From positions 878,348 through 942,347 of the forward strand of contig JADCRB010000016.1 of assembly GCA_021464245.1 (NCBI GenBank): DNA of 64,000 nt, read 5' to 3'. Of the stretch, positions 23,700 to 34,958 are shown in pieces. Within the stretch, counting starts at the first letter, position 1; each line of letters begins with the position of its first letter. Under the pieces are notes generated by a model that saw nothing but the letters and a program-made list of their open reading frames with translations, was not told the DNA's origin and did not search any database. A program made the translations under genes and the position numbers. Origin of the DNA: Carallia brachiata (Eukaryota; Streptophyta; Magnoliopsida; Malpighiales; Rhizophoraceae).

Positions 23700-25260
23700 T
23701 AGTGTATACTATCACTAAAGAATAATGTATCCTACGCTTTGCTACTCCTTCTCAAATTTCAAAGTAATTTTTTACGGTGTTTCTATCAGCTGTGCTATCA
23801 AAGTGGACATCCCATATGACCAGTCTTAGAGGGTATTGTATGGAAGTCAGGTGATAGCAAAATTCACAAATATACGAAACCGCTCAAGTAATAAAGTGAA
23901 GAATAGAGTATCATTCCAACAAAAATTGTTCACCAAATATCAAAATTGTCTTAACCCTATTATTATCTAAACCAAAGGAGAAGTGAATTATATCTAAAAA
24001 TTTAACTTAAATCAAAACTAATAAAACAACTAATAAACTAAAAACTAAACAAAAATTAATTAATGCAAAAGAAATCTAGGGTATTTCGATTTCACTGTAC
24101 CTATCCAAACCAATTCCAAACCATTGACAATCAATTTTCATTATTCATATCATGGTTGAAGAATTCTAAATTCTTTGACAGATTTTTCCAAGACTTACCA
24201 AATACACCAATCAAAGTCTACTATTATATTTCTCAATAACAATAATATACCTCAATTGATTCATTAAGTTCTATAACTATTCAGTTGAACCCACACAGGT
24301 TAAGTTATAGTGCCCACTCCAAACTGTATTCTTATAAAGATTATTGCTTAAGTCTAATTGAGAAATTTTCTTTCCAGTTCTTTCCCAATCACAGATCAAT
24401 TGAATAGTAGCCAATTATTTCAAAGTATTAAGATTAACAATAAACTCGCAATATGAATAAAGAAAGTCAACTAAAATAGAATTAAATCTTCAAATGACAA
24501 GCTACACCAAAATAACCCTAGAAAATAAATTAGTTCATAAAAGAAAAAGAAAAGAGAAGAAAAACTCTTGAAATCATTCTTCAAGTTGTAGGCCTTCTCC
24601 TTCTCACACTCTCCGTTCTATCTGTGCAGTCATCTTCCTTATCTATCTTTTAACACCTCTCTAAATGATCTTTTTGAACGATTCTGCCTCTAAACTTATG
24701 TTTCCTTCATTTTTATTCAGCTAGACTTTGACTTACCTAAGAAAACTAAAGATAGCAATTACTTGAAAGAATAAAACTCTTCTTATTTCAGACTCAAGGA
24801 TAATAAAATATAATTAATTGTAAAAATGTCACTTATTTTTTCTCTGCACGTTAAAATCTCTAATTCCAAATGTCTTGACCTTGACTCTCATCGTGCAATC
24901 CTAAACTATTTCCTTTCTTCATGCTAAAATTGTGCATCTTGCACATAAATCGTCTCCATAACACCTAACAAAGAATAAAAATAAAAATAAGTAAAATTAA
25001 ACAATTTCTTGAGAACAATGCAATAATTTAAGTCAAAAGGATATTAAAAATATATACATATAAATTCAATACATCACCACGTATTGTATTATTTGGATAT
25101 TGTGTAGAGATCAATTGCTACAATAAATCTCATTCTAGACAATAGCTATATAGCCAAATTAGGCTTCTCATTACTGTGATTCTTGCAATGGCCGGAGTAT
25201 CACTCCAAAAACTAGCTCACACATTTTGTGCAAAATTTTTTAAATCAAAACAAACATATA
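23700..25260. other. non-coding stretch, possibly old retroelement leader sequence
   Basis: There is no usable frame. The A-rich text with short CT blocks resembles untranslated regions of degraded LTR elements, but I found no LTR pair or primer site. Treat it as unassigned. Confidence 0.25.
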
Positions 25261-26024
25261 TTCCCTCACTAATTTTAAAATTTATAGACTTCAACTCTCG
25301 AGACCTTGCTTGGATAAAAGTCTAGGGGAGAGGAAAATGAAGTAGAGAAAAGCCGATGGAATGAAAAGTCGGAGGACGAATAATTAATTTTCCATACTTT
25401 TGGTGCTTGAAAAAAAGTACTTTGAGTAAGGAAAGTTATTAATTCTTCAATTAGCAAGGAAGAAAAATGTAAGAAAAGATGTATTATGATACAACTTTTA
25501 CCCTTTTTAATCAAAATAGTATATATCAGTATATAACTAGTTTTCAAGCCCTATCGCGATGTGTTGGTTGTTTTATTTATGTCATAATATGATAATTTCA
25601 ATATGAAAATAATAATTTGGACAAATTTCTATTTTAGAAATAAAAGTAGAAAACAATAACTATAGATTTGAGAACGAGGTGATATGCATGGCACGCAATA
25701 TGCAGAAAAAATGATGTGATATTATAGTGTATCTAGTTAACAATTTTAGGAGAGTGAGAGGACAAGAGATAGGGTTAATAATTAATTTGATATACAAATT
25801 AAAATTAAAATAAACATCATGTTTGGGATAAATTTTGATTCTATCTATATATATGTTTTTTTTTTTCAAATTTGAATTTTAGAATTTGTGTTTCATGCAT
25901 ATGCTATTTTGGTTCTAATACAACACCTAAAATAAATACCCTATAATTAAGTTTATATAACATATAACAAAGCACCAAAAAAAAATAAAAAATAAAACAA
26001 AAAGAAAAAGAAAGGGAGAACTTA

Positions 26025-27304
26025 CCAGGTTAGTGGCAGGTTATTGGTCACCAGGTTTAGATTGGAATTGGGGAAGGTTAAAGAGTAAGTTACTTAGTGA
26101 GATTCTAGATAAGCTCGCTACTTATAGAAGGTTCCAAGGTAGTGGCAACATTGATATTATTAGGTGGGATCTTACTATTAGTGGTCTGTTCACAGTCAAA
26201 TCTTTGTATCATGCAATGCACAATGGTATGAATTTGCAGAAGGATTCTTTATACAAGCTAGTTTGGAAGCTCAACGTCCTAGAAAGAATCCATTTCTCTA
26301 TTTGGCAGGCTTCCCACAAGGAGTTGCTTGTTAATGTTGAAAGATTTAAGCATGGAATGGGGGGCTCGAGTTTGTTGCCCACTTTTCCATGTGTTGGATG
26401 AGTTGTTGTCTCACCTGCAACGTAACTGTAAAGAGGCAATGGCCCTCTAGGGACAGATTGTTGAGCCTTCCAAAAAGATTTATTTTTTTCAACTTTCTAG
26501 CCAATATTGGCTTGAGGAAAACCTTAGTGGGAATTTTGGTAAAAGAGGTGTGGGACGTTGGCTTGTCACTTTTGCAGTCGCGTATTGGTGGCTCTGGAAA
26601 TGGTATAGTGTTAAGGCTATTAAGGGAGCTCCCTTGGGTCCATATGATGTTGGATTTGTGGTTACTTTATCTAAGGAGTATTTCTCTACCCACGGGGCTA
26701 GACAGGTGGGTGTAAGTATGAGATGTGGAGTCAAAATTTTAGTTGTTTGGCAGTAACCTCTTGTTGGGTAGATAAAGCTCAACGTTGATGGAGCATCTAA
26801 AGGAAAACTAGGACAAGCTATTGCTAGTGGTGTATTGAGAGATTATTTGGGCAATTGGGTTGGGGGTTTCAAGCAAAGGATTGGGGTGTGCTCTGCATTT
26901 GTGGCTAAGTTATGGGGAGTGATGAGAGGGCTTCTACTAGCAAGGGAAGCTGGGAATAAGAAGCTTATTTTGGAGGTTGATTCATTGTAAGTTGTTGAGG
27001 CTTTAAAGAAGGAGTTCCTATCAACTTATCCACTTTCTAATCTAATAAGAGAGTGTAAGGAGTTGCTGGTAGAGATTGGGACATTCAAGTTCAACGCATT
27101 TGTTGTGAGGCTAATAGGGTGGCCGACTTTCTAGCTAATTTGGCAATTGATCTACCTGAGGCTTTTGTTGTCTTTGCGAGTCCCCTTGTGGGTAGTTTGT
27201 AATTGGTGCTAAAAAACATTTGTAAGGTATATTTGCCTTGCCGCATTCCATAGTTGTTTAGGCTGAGTTATATCCCTCAATTGGATAAAAAAAAAAAAAA
27301 AAAA
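26025..27304 (+). mobile_element. 5'-truncated LINE (L1-like) with target-site duplication
   Basis: The AGAACTTA duplications (26017-26024 and 27305-27312) enclose a segment ending in a run of A. The first frame is the end of a LINE reverse transcriptase with its zf-RVT region (IIRWDLTISGLFTVKSLYHA, WKLNVLERIHFSIWQA). It is followed by an RNase H domain starting KLNVDGASKGKLGQAIASGV and ending ANRVADFLANLAIDLPEAF. The catalytic Glu of the AELWG block has become Lys (AKLWG). There is a stop after LEVDSL and a frameshift before the ANRVADFLA block. Endonuclease and polymerase domains are missing, as expected for abortive target-primed reverse transcription. Confidence 0.85.
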
Positions 27305-27529
27305 AGAACTTATGAGGCCTTCTCTTTCTTTATTTTCTTTACAATCCGCAAAAACTTGAGTTTATCCAAGTGAATAAAAATAGTTTGATAGGCTCATACA
27401 CATGAACAAAGCATTGACCCAATGCCATCCTTCACTAATCACTTAGTTGACCTCTCTCGTGATCATGGTTAAGGATCATCTTCTTTTTCTCTCTTTTTAA
27501 TATATATACATACTTTTCAATCTTGTTTG

Positions 27530-27815
27530 GCAGCATCAATGATGTCGTTTTGATACCAAATTAATTCATCCAATAAATTGAGATTCTCTTCAAAAAAAAA
27601 AAAGTAACCAACTCATATACCATAATCAGTCCTAAATTAGAAAAAAAGCTTCAAATTTCTCTTTTTTAAAATAAAAAATTATATCCTTTTCAGTAGTCTT
27701 ATGTGGCAGGCTGCTGTCATTTTGATACCAATCAATCCATCCAATAAATTGAGATTCTCTTCAAAAAAAGCAACCAACCCATTGCTACCTAAATTCGATA
27801 AAGGCTTCAAATGGA
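27530..27815. repeat. diverged direct duplication, two copies
   Basis: The sequence CCAATAAATTGAGATTCTCT plus TCAAAAAAA with its surroundings occurs at about 27530-27660 and again at about 27705-27815. Both are followed by AACCAACYCAT and a GCTTCAAAT block. It is non-coding and looks like an old tandem duplication of about 175 bases. Confidence 0.65.
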
Positions 27816-28221
27816 TCCATTGAAAACAATTTGATCACCATTCCTTGCGTGGTTGAACCAATTGTAGGATTCAAATCTATATGTATGATCACGCTTTTAA
27901 ATATTTGGTCAGATTTATTGGGGTTTATCAACTACAACTATATATTGTACTTACAAACGAGACAGTTAAGATTATAACTAATTAAAGTAACAAAGTTGGG
28001 TACCTGATGGTACCTTTATATTCGTATGACTTACAAAGTTGAGTAACAAAGTCACAGTCAAGAGAGAGATGTACTCGGATAGTCGGATGACTTGCTCTTC
28101 TCTATTTTCTTTCTTTCAAAAAAAAAGAACATGTAGTATGAAGAAAATACTAAATTATTTACAGATCAAGAAAAGTAGCATTCATACTTGCAGTTTTAGC
28201 TTCAAAACCAAAGAATCATAT

Positions 28222-28760
28222 TAGGGCTGCTAACGATTCGAGCCGAGCTAAATTTTGGCATGTTCAAGCTCGGTTCGTAAACATATACCCTGAGCTCAAG
28301 CTCGGCTTGAGCTCGATTCGAGCTTTAATATCCCAACTCGAGCTCAGCTCAATAATAAATTATAGAGCTCAAGGTCAGCTCAGTCTCGGCTCTTTTTGGG
28401 TTCTTTTTTTCCAAAATTTTGTTAATTCGAGCTCGCTATACATTCAGCTCGTTTGAGTCGAAATATTTTTAAAAATTCTAAAATTAATATTCAATATAAG
28501 GATAATTAGTAAACAAATACATTATCGAGCATATTATCGAGCATATTATCAAGCATGATACCGAGCATCTTATCAAGTTTTTATCGATATCTTAACAATC
28601 TGTTCACAAATATAAACGAGCCGAACAACCTCTTGTTCAATTCAGCTAGTTTCGTAAACGAACCTTAAAATTAAACTTGAATATCGTTCATTTACATTAC
28701 CAAACGAACCCAAATGAGTTTTTATTAAGCTAAACAGTTAAGCTTTTATTGAGAGTATTG
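28222..28760. repeat. truncated repeat rich in CGAGCTC/GAGCTCG motifs
   Basis: It begins with TAGGGCTGCTAACGATTCGA, a common start of small plant hAT-like repeats, and is full of AGCTCGGCTTGAGCTCG motifs. A small tandem array of ATCGAGCATATT units lies at 28525-28570. No matching inverted end was found on the right, so it is either truncated or decayed. Confidence 0.45.
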
Positions 28761-29355
28761 GTTTGTTAAGAAAAAACAAGGACGCATCAATAGCTTGCCT
28801 GATGTGAACGCCTCTCATTGAAGTGAAAGAAGGATACATAGATATTCAAACCCATTTTCCAAATATCAAGTCAATTAGAGAACCACAATGTTCATGTTTA
28901 AATAGCACAAAAAGTTGCAGTAAACATAACAAAGTTTATATTGTATACATAAAGTATTTTTACTAAGAAGAGTGAAATAAGCATTTTTATGCATAAAAAT
29001 TTCCTTCTCCTCACTTTTCATCATTTCTCAAACAAGAAAACTTAATTTTTTTTTCTCTCATTACCTTTTTTCAAATACTCGAGGGACTAAAATTTTTTCT
29101 TCCAATTTTTCTCTCTCATTTTCCCATACTTCACTTTTCTCTCTCTGTACTTTCTTATCCAAATACAATTAAATTGTAATATGTGGAACTCAATTAGCCT
29201 GATCTAAACGGCGCTGCCTGTAAATTTTTGGCACTAAATTTGCATTTAATGCGTGCAATAAATTCCCAGTTTCAAACAATAGTTTAGCTTGCTTGTGTAT
29301 CACTGTCACACCTGCCTTTTATTTATCATATTTTCACAGTTATTCATATAACCAC

Positions 29356-29565
29356 AATCAGATAACATTGGATTATTTGGATAATGCTCTCTTCCTGATT
29401 TTTGAATTCTTCTTGTATTAATCTGCAAGGCTGTTATAGTTTTAAATTGCCTTTATCCTTATCATAACTTCTCAGCAAACATATCCGGACTGCATGTATA
29501 TATGAGCCTTGCCTATGTATCAGCGTAAAAAAGCCAAGTTCCTTGTCAATAATATAACTCTTTGA
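29356..29565 (+). repeat. 5' LTR of the copia element
   Basis: It matches 32104-32309 over its length. Both contain TCTGCAAGGCTGTTATAGTT, ATATCCGG and TATATATGAGCCTTGCCTAT. The first bases have drifted (AATCAG where the other has TATTAA); the ancestral start was probably TGTTAAATAACATTGG. It ends at GA, where the other LTR has CA. Confidence 0.85.
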
Positions 29566-29577
29566 TGGTATCAGAGG
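29566..29577 (+). promoter_or_regulatory. primer binding site (initiator Met tRNA)
   Basis: TGGTATCAGAGG directly follows the 5' LTR. Eleven of its twelve bases match TGGTATCAGAGC, the copia primer site complementary to tRNA-iMet. It fixes the element's orientation as +. Confidence 0.85.
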
Positions 29578-29579
29578 AT

Positions 29580-30627
29580 GATTTGGCGAGTGATCCAAGT
29601 CTGAGGACAGTTTCGAGATGTTAGATAAAGAGAAACTTTCAGCTGTACCTTCCGTAGCCTTAGAAGAATTTGCAAAAGAGGACGAAGGCACTACAAAACA
29701 AGGAGGTGTTAGAGAATGATTAATAGACAACCAAAGGTGGACAGCTGTAGCTTGATTTTTTGAAGTAGAAGGGTAACTCATATATGGGAATTGTGATTCA
29801 CAAAATACAACGTGTCTAGAAATCAAAAGTTTATTGGTTGTTAAATCATAGCACTTAAATCCTGTGTGACGAGGTAAGTATCCTAAAAACAGTGAAGGAT
29901 GTGACTTGGGTTCCAATTTATGTGTGGTATAAGTTTTAAACCATGGGTAGCAGAGGCAACCAAACACCCTTAATTTGTTGTAATTGGGTGGTGTTTGAAA
30001 AAGCTTTTCATACGGTGTTATCATGTCTAAAGTTGGCGTTGGAAGTCTATTAATAAGGTAGACTGCGGCTTGGAAGGCATGTAACCATAAAGAGGATGGA
30101 AGAGACACTTGGTGAGGTAAAGTAATAACTGTGGCAACAATATGTTTGTGTTTCATCTCAGAAATTCCATTATGTTCAGGTGTGTGTGGTGGGGTTAGAA
30201 CATAAGAAATCCCTTGGGAGGCAAAATAGAATTTTAAGGCTTGGTATTCACCGCAACCATCTGAATGCAAATTAACAATAGCAGTATTAAATTGTTTTTC
30301 AAACAATTGCCTGAAAGTAATAAAAATTGAATGAACATCAGATTTGAAACGAAGAGGATAAAGCCAGACATAGCAAGTAAAATGATCGATAAAAATAACT
30401 TAGTATATAAACCCATCAATAGAGTCAATAGGAGAGAGCCCCCATACATCAGAGTAAATATGTTGTAAAGGACGATTGCTAGAAACACTGGAGGTGGAAA
30501 ATGGTATTTTTTGACTTTTATTGCACCTACATGAATTACACAAAGAAGGCTTATTAGGGAAAGACTGACTAGGTAGTGAATATAAACGGATGATATACTC
30601 TAAGACTTTATCAGATGGATACCACAT
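29580..30627 (-). pseudogene. copia integrase segment, inverted within the element
   Basis: Read on minus from 30627, it begins in the GAG_pre-integrase region (PSDKVLEYIIRLYSLP, LCNSCRCNKSQKIPF). It continues with QHIYSDVWGLSPIDS, VNLHSDGCGEYQALK and TPEHNGISEMKHKHIVATV, covering the D, D, E core. It then reaches the C-terminal part (LRVFGCLCYPW, PSLFLGYLPRHTGFKCYDL, SRHVVFCES). A frameshift near 30300 and a stop near 30400 break it. Its C-terminal end abuts the primer site and its N-terminal end abuts the start of the RT frame. This is the layout expected if the block between PBS and RT was flipped and the gag-protease part lost. Confidence 0.85.
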
Positions 30628-30639
30628 TTTTTATGCCCA

Positions 30640-32100
30640 CCATAAGGCCTGCCTCCCCTGTGCCTTCTGTTCCTCTCCAACCACTTCGCACACATTCCAT
30701 GATCACTCGATCCCAAAATAACGTCTTTAAGCCCAAGAAAGCTTCCTACACAACTCGGCATTCCACCTCTGAATATTTGGAGCCAACATCAGTCCAGCAA
30801 GCTCTCAAAGATCTTTTGTGGCATACTGCCATGGCTGCTGAATTTCAGGCTCTAGTAGCAAATAATACTTGGAGTCTTGTTCCATCTTTTGAAGCGTCTA
30901 ATATTGTTGGAAATAAATGGGTATTTCGTATCAAGCGAAACCCAGATGGTTCAATTGAACGATTCAAAGCCCACCTTGTAGCAAAGGGGTTCCATCAACG
31001 ACCAGGCATTGATTTTTCAGAGACTTATAGTCCAGTGGTCAAGCCGGCAACAATTCGATTAGTACTTTACATAACTGTACAGTTTGGTTGGTCGCTCAGG
31101 CAATTAGATGTGAACAATGCATTTCTTCAAAGCACTCTCCATAAGACAGTCTTTATGGAGCAACCTGACGGCTTCTTGATCTTGATCGTCCTCATCATGT
31201 TTGCAAATAAAATTAGGCTATCTATGGGTTAAAACAGGCTCCTCGAGCATGGTATCATGAGTTTCAGTGCAATCTGGTGGTATTCTTTTGTCCCAACATC
31301 AGTATGTGTAGCGTCTTCTTGCTCATTTGGTCTCATTGATGCCAAAGAACAACCAACACCTATATCTACTGGCACAAAACTGCAACTGCACGATGATACC
31401 GGACTAGCTGAACCGAAAGCTTATAGACAGTTGGTTGGCTCCCTACAATATTTGTCACTAACTCGTCCAGACATTGCTTTCTCTGTTAATAAACTTTCTA
31501 AATACATGCATATTCCAACTCAGCATCATTGGTCTACTTTGAAGCGTGTTTTGCGGTATCTAAAAGGCACTTATTATCCTAGACTTCTATTATGTCGTGG
31601 CTCTACTGATGATTTTGGTTTTCAAGCATTTTGTGATGCTGATTAGGGAGGTAATTTGGATGACAGATCATCTACTTCCGCTTATTAGTCTACCTTGGAT
31701 CTAATTCTATCTCTTGGAAGTCCATCAAACAAAAACCTGTTGCTCAGTCTTCAACGAAGGCTGAATACCGGGCTATGGCCTCTACTGCAGTTGACATTAC
31801 TTGGCTTCAAAATCTATTAGTTGAGCTTCATCTTCCTTTGTATGGACCACCAACTATTTTTAGTGATAATCTTGGGGCTACGTACTTAACTCAAAATTTA
31901 GTATTTCATTCTTGAATGAAGCATTTGGCCTTGGACTATCATTTTGTTAGGGAAAAAGTGGCTTCTGGTTCTATTAAAGTTTCTCATATAGCTGGATCTG
32001 AACATGTGGCAGATGGTCTAACCAAGCCATTTTCTACACAACAGTTTGCTCTTTTGCGGTCCAAGATGCAAATCGTCAATGCCGTCTCCATCTTGCGGGG
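30640..32100 (+). pseudogene. copia reverse transcriptase and RNase H remnant
   Basis: The + frame starts in the pre-RT linker (PLRTHSMITRSQ) and runs through NTWSLVP, NKWVFRIKRNPDGSIERFKA, AKGFHQRPGIDFSETYSPVV and QLDVNNAFL, the first catalytic Asp block. A frameshift follows near 31200. The region with YVDD is absent: the next recognisable block is AEPKAYRQLVGSLQYLSLTR, the start of the RNase H region. There the DADW motif ends in a stop (31643-31645), and further frames give STEAEYRAMA, SDNLGATYL, MKHLALDYHFVREKV and HVADGLTKP. It cannot encode a working polymerase. Confidence 0.85.
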
Positions 32101-32103
32101 GCA
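32090..32103 (+). promoter_or_regulatory. polypurine tract region of the copia element
   Basis: CATCTTGCGGGGGCA lies directly before the 3' LTR, as expected for the plus-strand primer of a copia element. Confidence 0.6.
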
Positions 32104-32309
32104 TATTAAATAACATTGGATAATTTGGATAATGGTCTCTACCTGATTTTTGAGTTCTTGTATCAATCTGCAAGGCTGTTATAGTTTTAAATTGTCTTAT
32201 CCTTACCATAACTTCTCAGCAAACATATCCGGATTGCATGTATATATGAGCCTTGCCTATGCATCAACGTAAAGAAGCCAAGTTCCTTGTCAATAATACA
32301 ACTCTTTCA
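32104..32309 (+). repeat. 3' LTR of the copia element
   Basis: It begins TATTAAATAACATTGGA, probably from TGTTAAATAACATTGG, and ends TCTTTCA. It is directly followed by the ACCAC duplication at 32310-32314. Confidence 0.85.
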
Positions 32310-32314
32310 ACCAC

Positions 32315-33470
32315 GACGTTGATTTGGTCAAATGACTTCTTCTCTAATTTGCAGTTTGTTGATGTTTGGAACCATGGTTTCTGCCACTGTTTATGCACGG
32401 CATAGTCTGCGCTTTCTCATGACTGACATGTCTCAAAAAGCTCTATAAGTGATGCGATGCAAACCGCTAAAGCCAAATCATTTCCCCTGTATGCTATGTT
32501 TGCATCTTATCTTCAATTTGTTGCCCTTGCTGCACGTGGAATTAAGCATAGCTAGTAGCACTCACAAGGACGTCTCAGTGCATGAGACTCTCGCAGACAA
32601 AGAATGCAACCTCTGGGTAGGGTAAGTCCTGCTCTTCGTGTGTCTCTTCAACCATTATTTTTGTTGTGGCATTTTATTTCTGAAGATGGCTACATGGTCC
32701 GCAAACTCCGTGGTTTTCAGCTCATCTAGAGGAAGCTTCAGTCAAATTCATAACCCAGTCAAAGAACACCAGGTGCTAACACTGATGATTTTCTATAATG
32801 AGGTTGCAAAAATTCTGAAGAACCAATGTGGATGTATGCATGCAGCCTCTGGCCTTTATTTCATTAAAGCATAGCAGTAATTGCTGATTTCTCTGTGGTT
32901 TCATTGTTTGTGCATGTGCATAATTCTAAATTTTCCACTTCAATAGTAGACAAGAGAACCATTGTTAATCTATTTGTTTATTGGAAAAGGGAAATAAACT
33001 CCGAGCACAATCATTATCAAGGTTGTAATTGTATATAGATGCTGTCCCTGCTTGTGTAATTCTTCCGCAGCAACAGGGTAGATACACTGCTGGCTCTCGC
33101 TAATGATAGTCTGACTCAGGAAACTGGCCTGCGTTCGACTGTCAAATTCATCGAGATTAGAGTTAGGTATAAGTTAGTGAGCCGCAAGTCCTGCTCCTGT
33201 TTGATGAGGCAACCATACATCCGGGACAGGACTTTAAGTCCAACAATGCTGCCCAGTGGTAATGGGGCCTTTGCAAGAATGGTAAACTATAGAAATATGT
33301 CAGACACAGAGTCATATAGCAGCTAATAAATTATAAAACCTTGCAAATCAACAATTCAAAGAAGAATACAAGCATTGCAACCAATAAATCCATCAACGGA
33401 ATACTGTTACACTAATAATATTAAGGTTCTGAACATTTGTGAAGAAAGAGAGAGGGGAAGCAATGATACA
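32315..33470. other. unassigned stretch downstream of the copia element
   Basis: The GC content is closer to that of genic DNA than in the neighbouring gaps, and part of it should be the 3' UTR of the minus-strand gene ending at 33471. Short frames on both strands (for example NLDEFDSRTQASF on minus near 33130) do not match a family I can name. Confidence 0.35.
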
Positions 33471-34958
33471 TTACGATGCCACATTAGTAGCTCGAAATGA
33501 TTCCTTCGTTCTTCCATAGTAGATAGGATCATTGCCGGAGAAGGTGATAAAATTCCAGCCAAAAGCTGATCCCCCAACAATACAACCTTGATTCGCACCA
33601 TCGTCAGCCAGCTGCCTTTCAGGTCTGTCAGGAGGAAGAATTGACCTGAAAGGCTTATCATCGTCAGCCAGCTGCCTTTCAGGTCTTTCAGGAGGAAGAA
33701 ATTGACCTGAAAGGCTTACTGTCAGATGGTTTCCTGAAGTTTATCTCCGGTTGAGGCTGATTCAGTGGCATAAGATCTGGGAGCGATCTCGGACATCTGG
33801 GCCAGCTCCATTTTCGCATGCCAAAGAATGGCCTTCAGGTGTAGTCTTACACTTTGTAATAGTGTCAATTTCTGCTGTCATCTGCCCATAAAGTTCCATC
33901 AGCAGCTTCATCTCTGCAAAGTGAAATAACTTACTTCAATTATATGAAACTAGCAGATGCATTATTATTACTGTCCACATATCCCTAGTCAATTATTCCC
34001 ACACTCGAAAGAACCAAAAACTTCATACTAATGGGTTAACTTACTTTCTCGGAGTTCATCAGCTCCCTTGCAGCTCCGGAAGTCCACTGTTCTGAGAATC
34101 TTCAAGAAAGCAGCAGAACTTTAGGCCTCTTTGACCAAAAAAATACATATTTCGGTGACATGTAGAAAATTGATGTGCCAACTAAACAACTGGTGCTGTG
34201 ATTTCATTTAACAGAGTCTGTACAGCTACTCATCAAACTTTAAAAGCAAGTAACAGTTATCTACAACGCCACATAATTTACAAATCCACCTCCATCCATA
34301 GTGCAAACAGAATCTCACAGACGTCGCAAAATATGGGGGTGACTGCAAACAAATTGCAACTCAGGATAATAAGTTAAACAAGGCATTACTTGTGATTTAG
34401 TACCCACAATTCATAAGGACCTCCTTAACAATCTACCGTGGTCATGGGGCAAAATTAGAACTTTACAAGATCAATGGAGAAATGTATACAATTGACTGCT
34501 TTAAGTCTGCAAGGGACTTTTAGCTCCTAGTTAGACCAAACGATCGCAATCACGATGGAATAGTCCCCATCTCTCTGATTAGTACAAGTCTCTGGCAAAA
34601 GATTTTTAAAGGGTAACATTCGAAAGGTGGGAATTCCTGAGCTAACCTCGAGTAATTGGGGACGAATGTCTTTGATAACAGCACGCATCTTGAAGTAGCC
34701 GCCGCGATCTTGGACATGGGCATCCCCGTCAAGCGGTCTTTTCTTGGTCTCAGAAGGAATAGGAGCAGGAGGAGGAGGAGGAGATGGTGCTTCTCCTGCC
34801 GTTGGCGGCGGCGAAGACTGTGATGGTGGTGGCGGTGGTGGTTGTGGTTGTGGAGGCTCTACAGCGCCGGCGGGGGCCGTTTCTTGTGGTGGGTCCGGGT
34901 TTGGATTTGGGTCTGGGGACTTCGTTGGAGCGTCCTGAACTGGCTGTGCTTCTTCCAT
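33471..34958 (-). CDS. conserved plant proline-rich protein of unknown function
   Basis: Exon 1 (34958-34647) encodes an acidic, Pro-rich N-terminus followed by KKRPLDGDAHVQD and YFKMRAVIKDIRPQLLE. Exon 2 (34099-34045) gives ILRTVDFRSCKGADELRE. Exon 3 starts at 33913 with KMKLLMELYGQMTAE, which looks helical. Read straight on, exon 3 stops at 33764-33762 (172 residues). The stretch just before the final TAA (33473-33471) encodes IVGGSAFGWNFITF and YYGRTKESFRA, which I recall as the conserved end of this family and which lies in the same frame. A 144-nt intron (33850-33707; GTAAGA donor, CTGAC branch-like site, TTTCAG acceptor) would remove the stops and give 221 residues. A 60-nt in-frame tandem duplication (KPFRSILPPDRPERQLADD) lies in that part. 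The function is unknown; composition suggests a soluble, partly disordered protein. Confidence 0.75.
33601..33721. repeat. 60-nt tandem duplication in coding sequence
   Basis: Positions 33601-33660 and 33661-33720 are almost identical. They differ by T for G in TCTTTCAGG and by one extra A after GGAGGAAGAA in the second copy. On the gene's strand each unit encodes KPFRSI(L/S)PP(D/E)RPERQLADD. The extra base shifts the frame of one copy relative to the other. Confidence 0.9.

Larger units (their letters stand above)
29351..32314 (+). mobile_element. Ty1/copia LTR retrotransposon with inverted integrase segment
   Basis: A 5-bp duplication ACCAC (29351-29355 and 32310-32314) encloses two direct LTRs of about 206-210 bp, a primer site and a polypurine tract, all on +. 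Inside, the integrase region runs on the minus strand while reverse transcriptase and RNase H run on +. Gag and protease are missing. The RT has lost its YVDD core and the RNase H has stops. The LTRs differ by roughly a dozen substitutions and two small indels, so the insertion is not recent. Confidence 0.85.

Noticed and set aside
29566..29577. Primer-site match as chance, because the inverted integrase frame reads through it
   Set aside because: It lies exactly after the LTR end and matches 11 of 12 bases, while the LTR pair and ACCAC duplications support the + orientation; the read-through of the minus frame is incidental.
31257..31646. Separate gene of 129 codons
   Set aside because: It is the RNase H start of the copia element in a shifted frame, not an independent gene.
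33601..33721. 60-nt repeat as a possible CRISPR-like or satellite array
   Set aside because: Only two adjacent copies without spacers, inside a coding region; it is a simple tandem duplication.
34744..34938. Glycine-rich forward frame of 64 codons
   Set aside because: It is the antisense reading of the Pro-rich first exon of the minus-strand gene; Pro codons read backwards give Gly.
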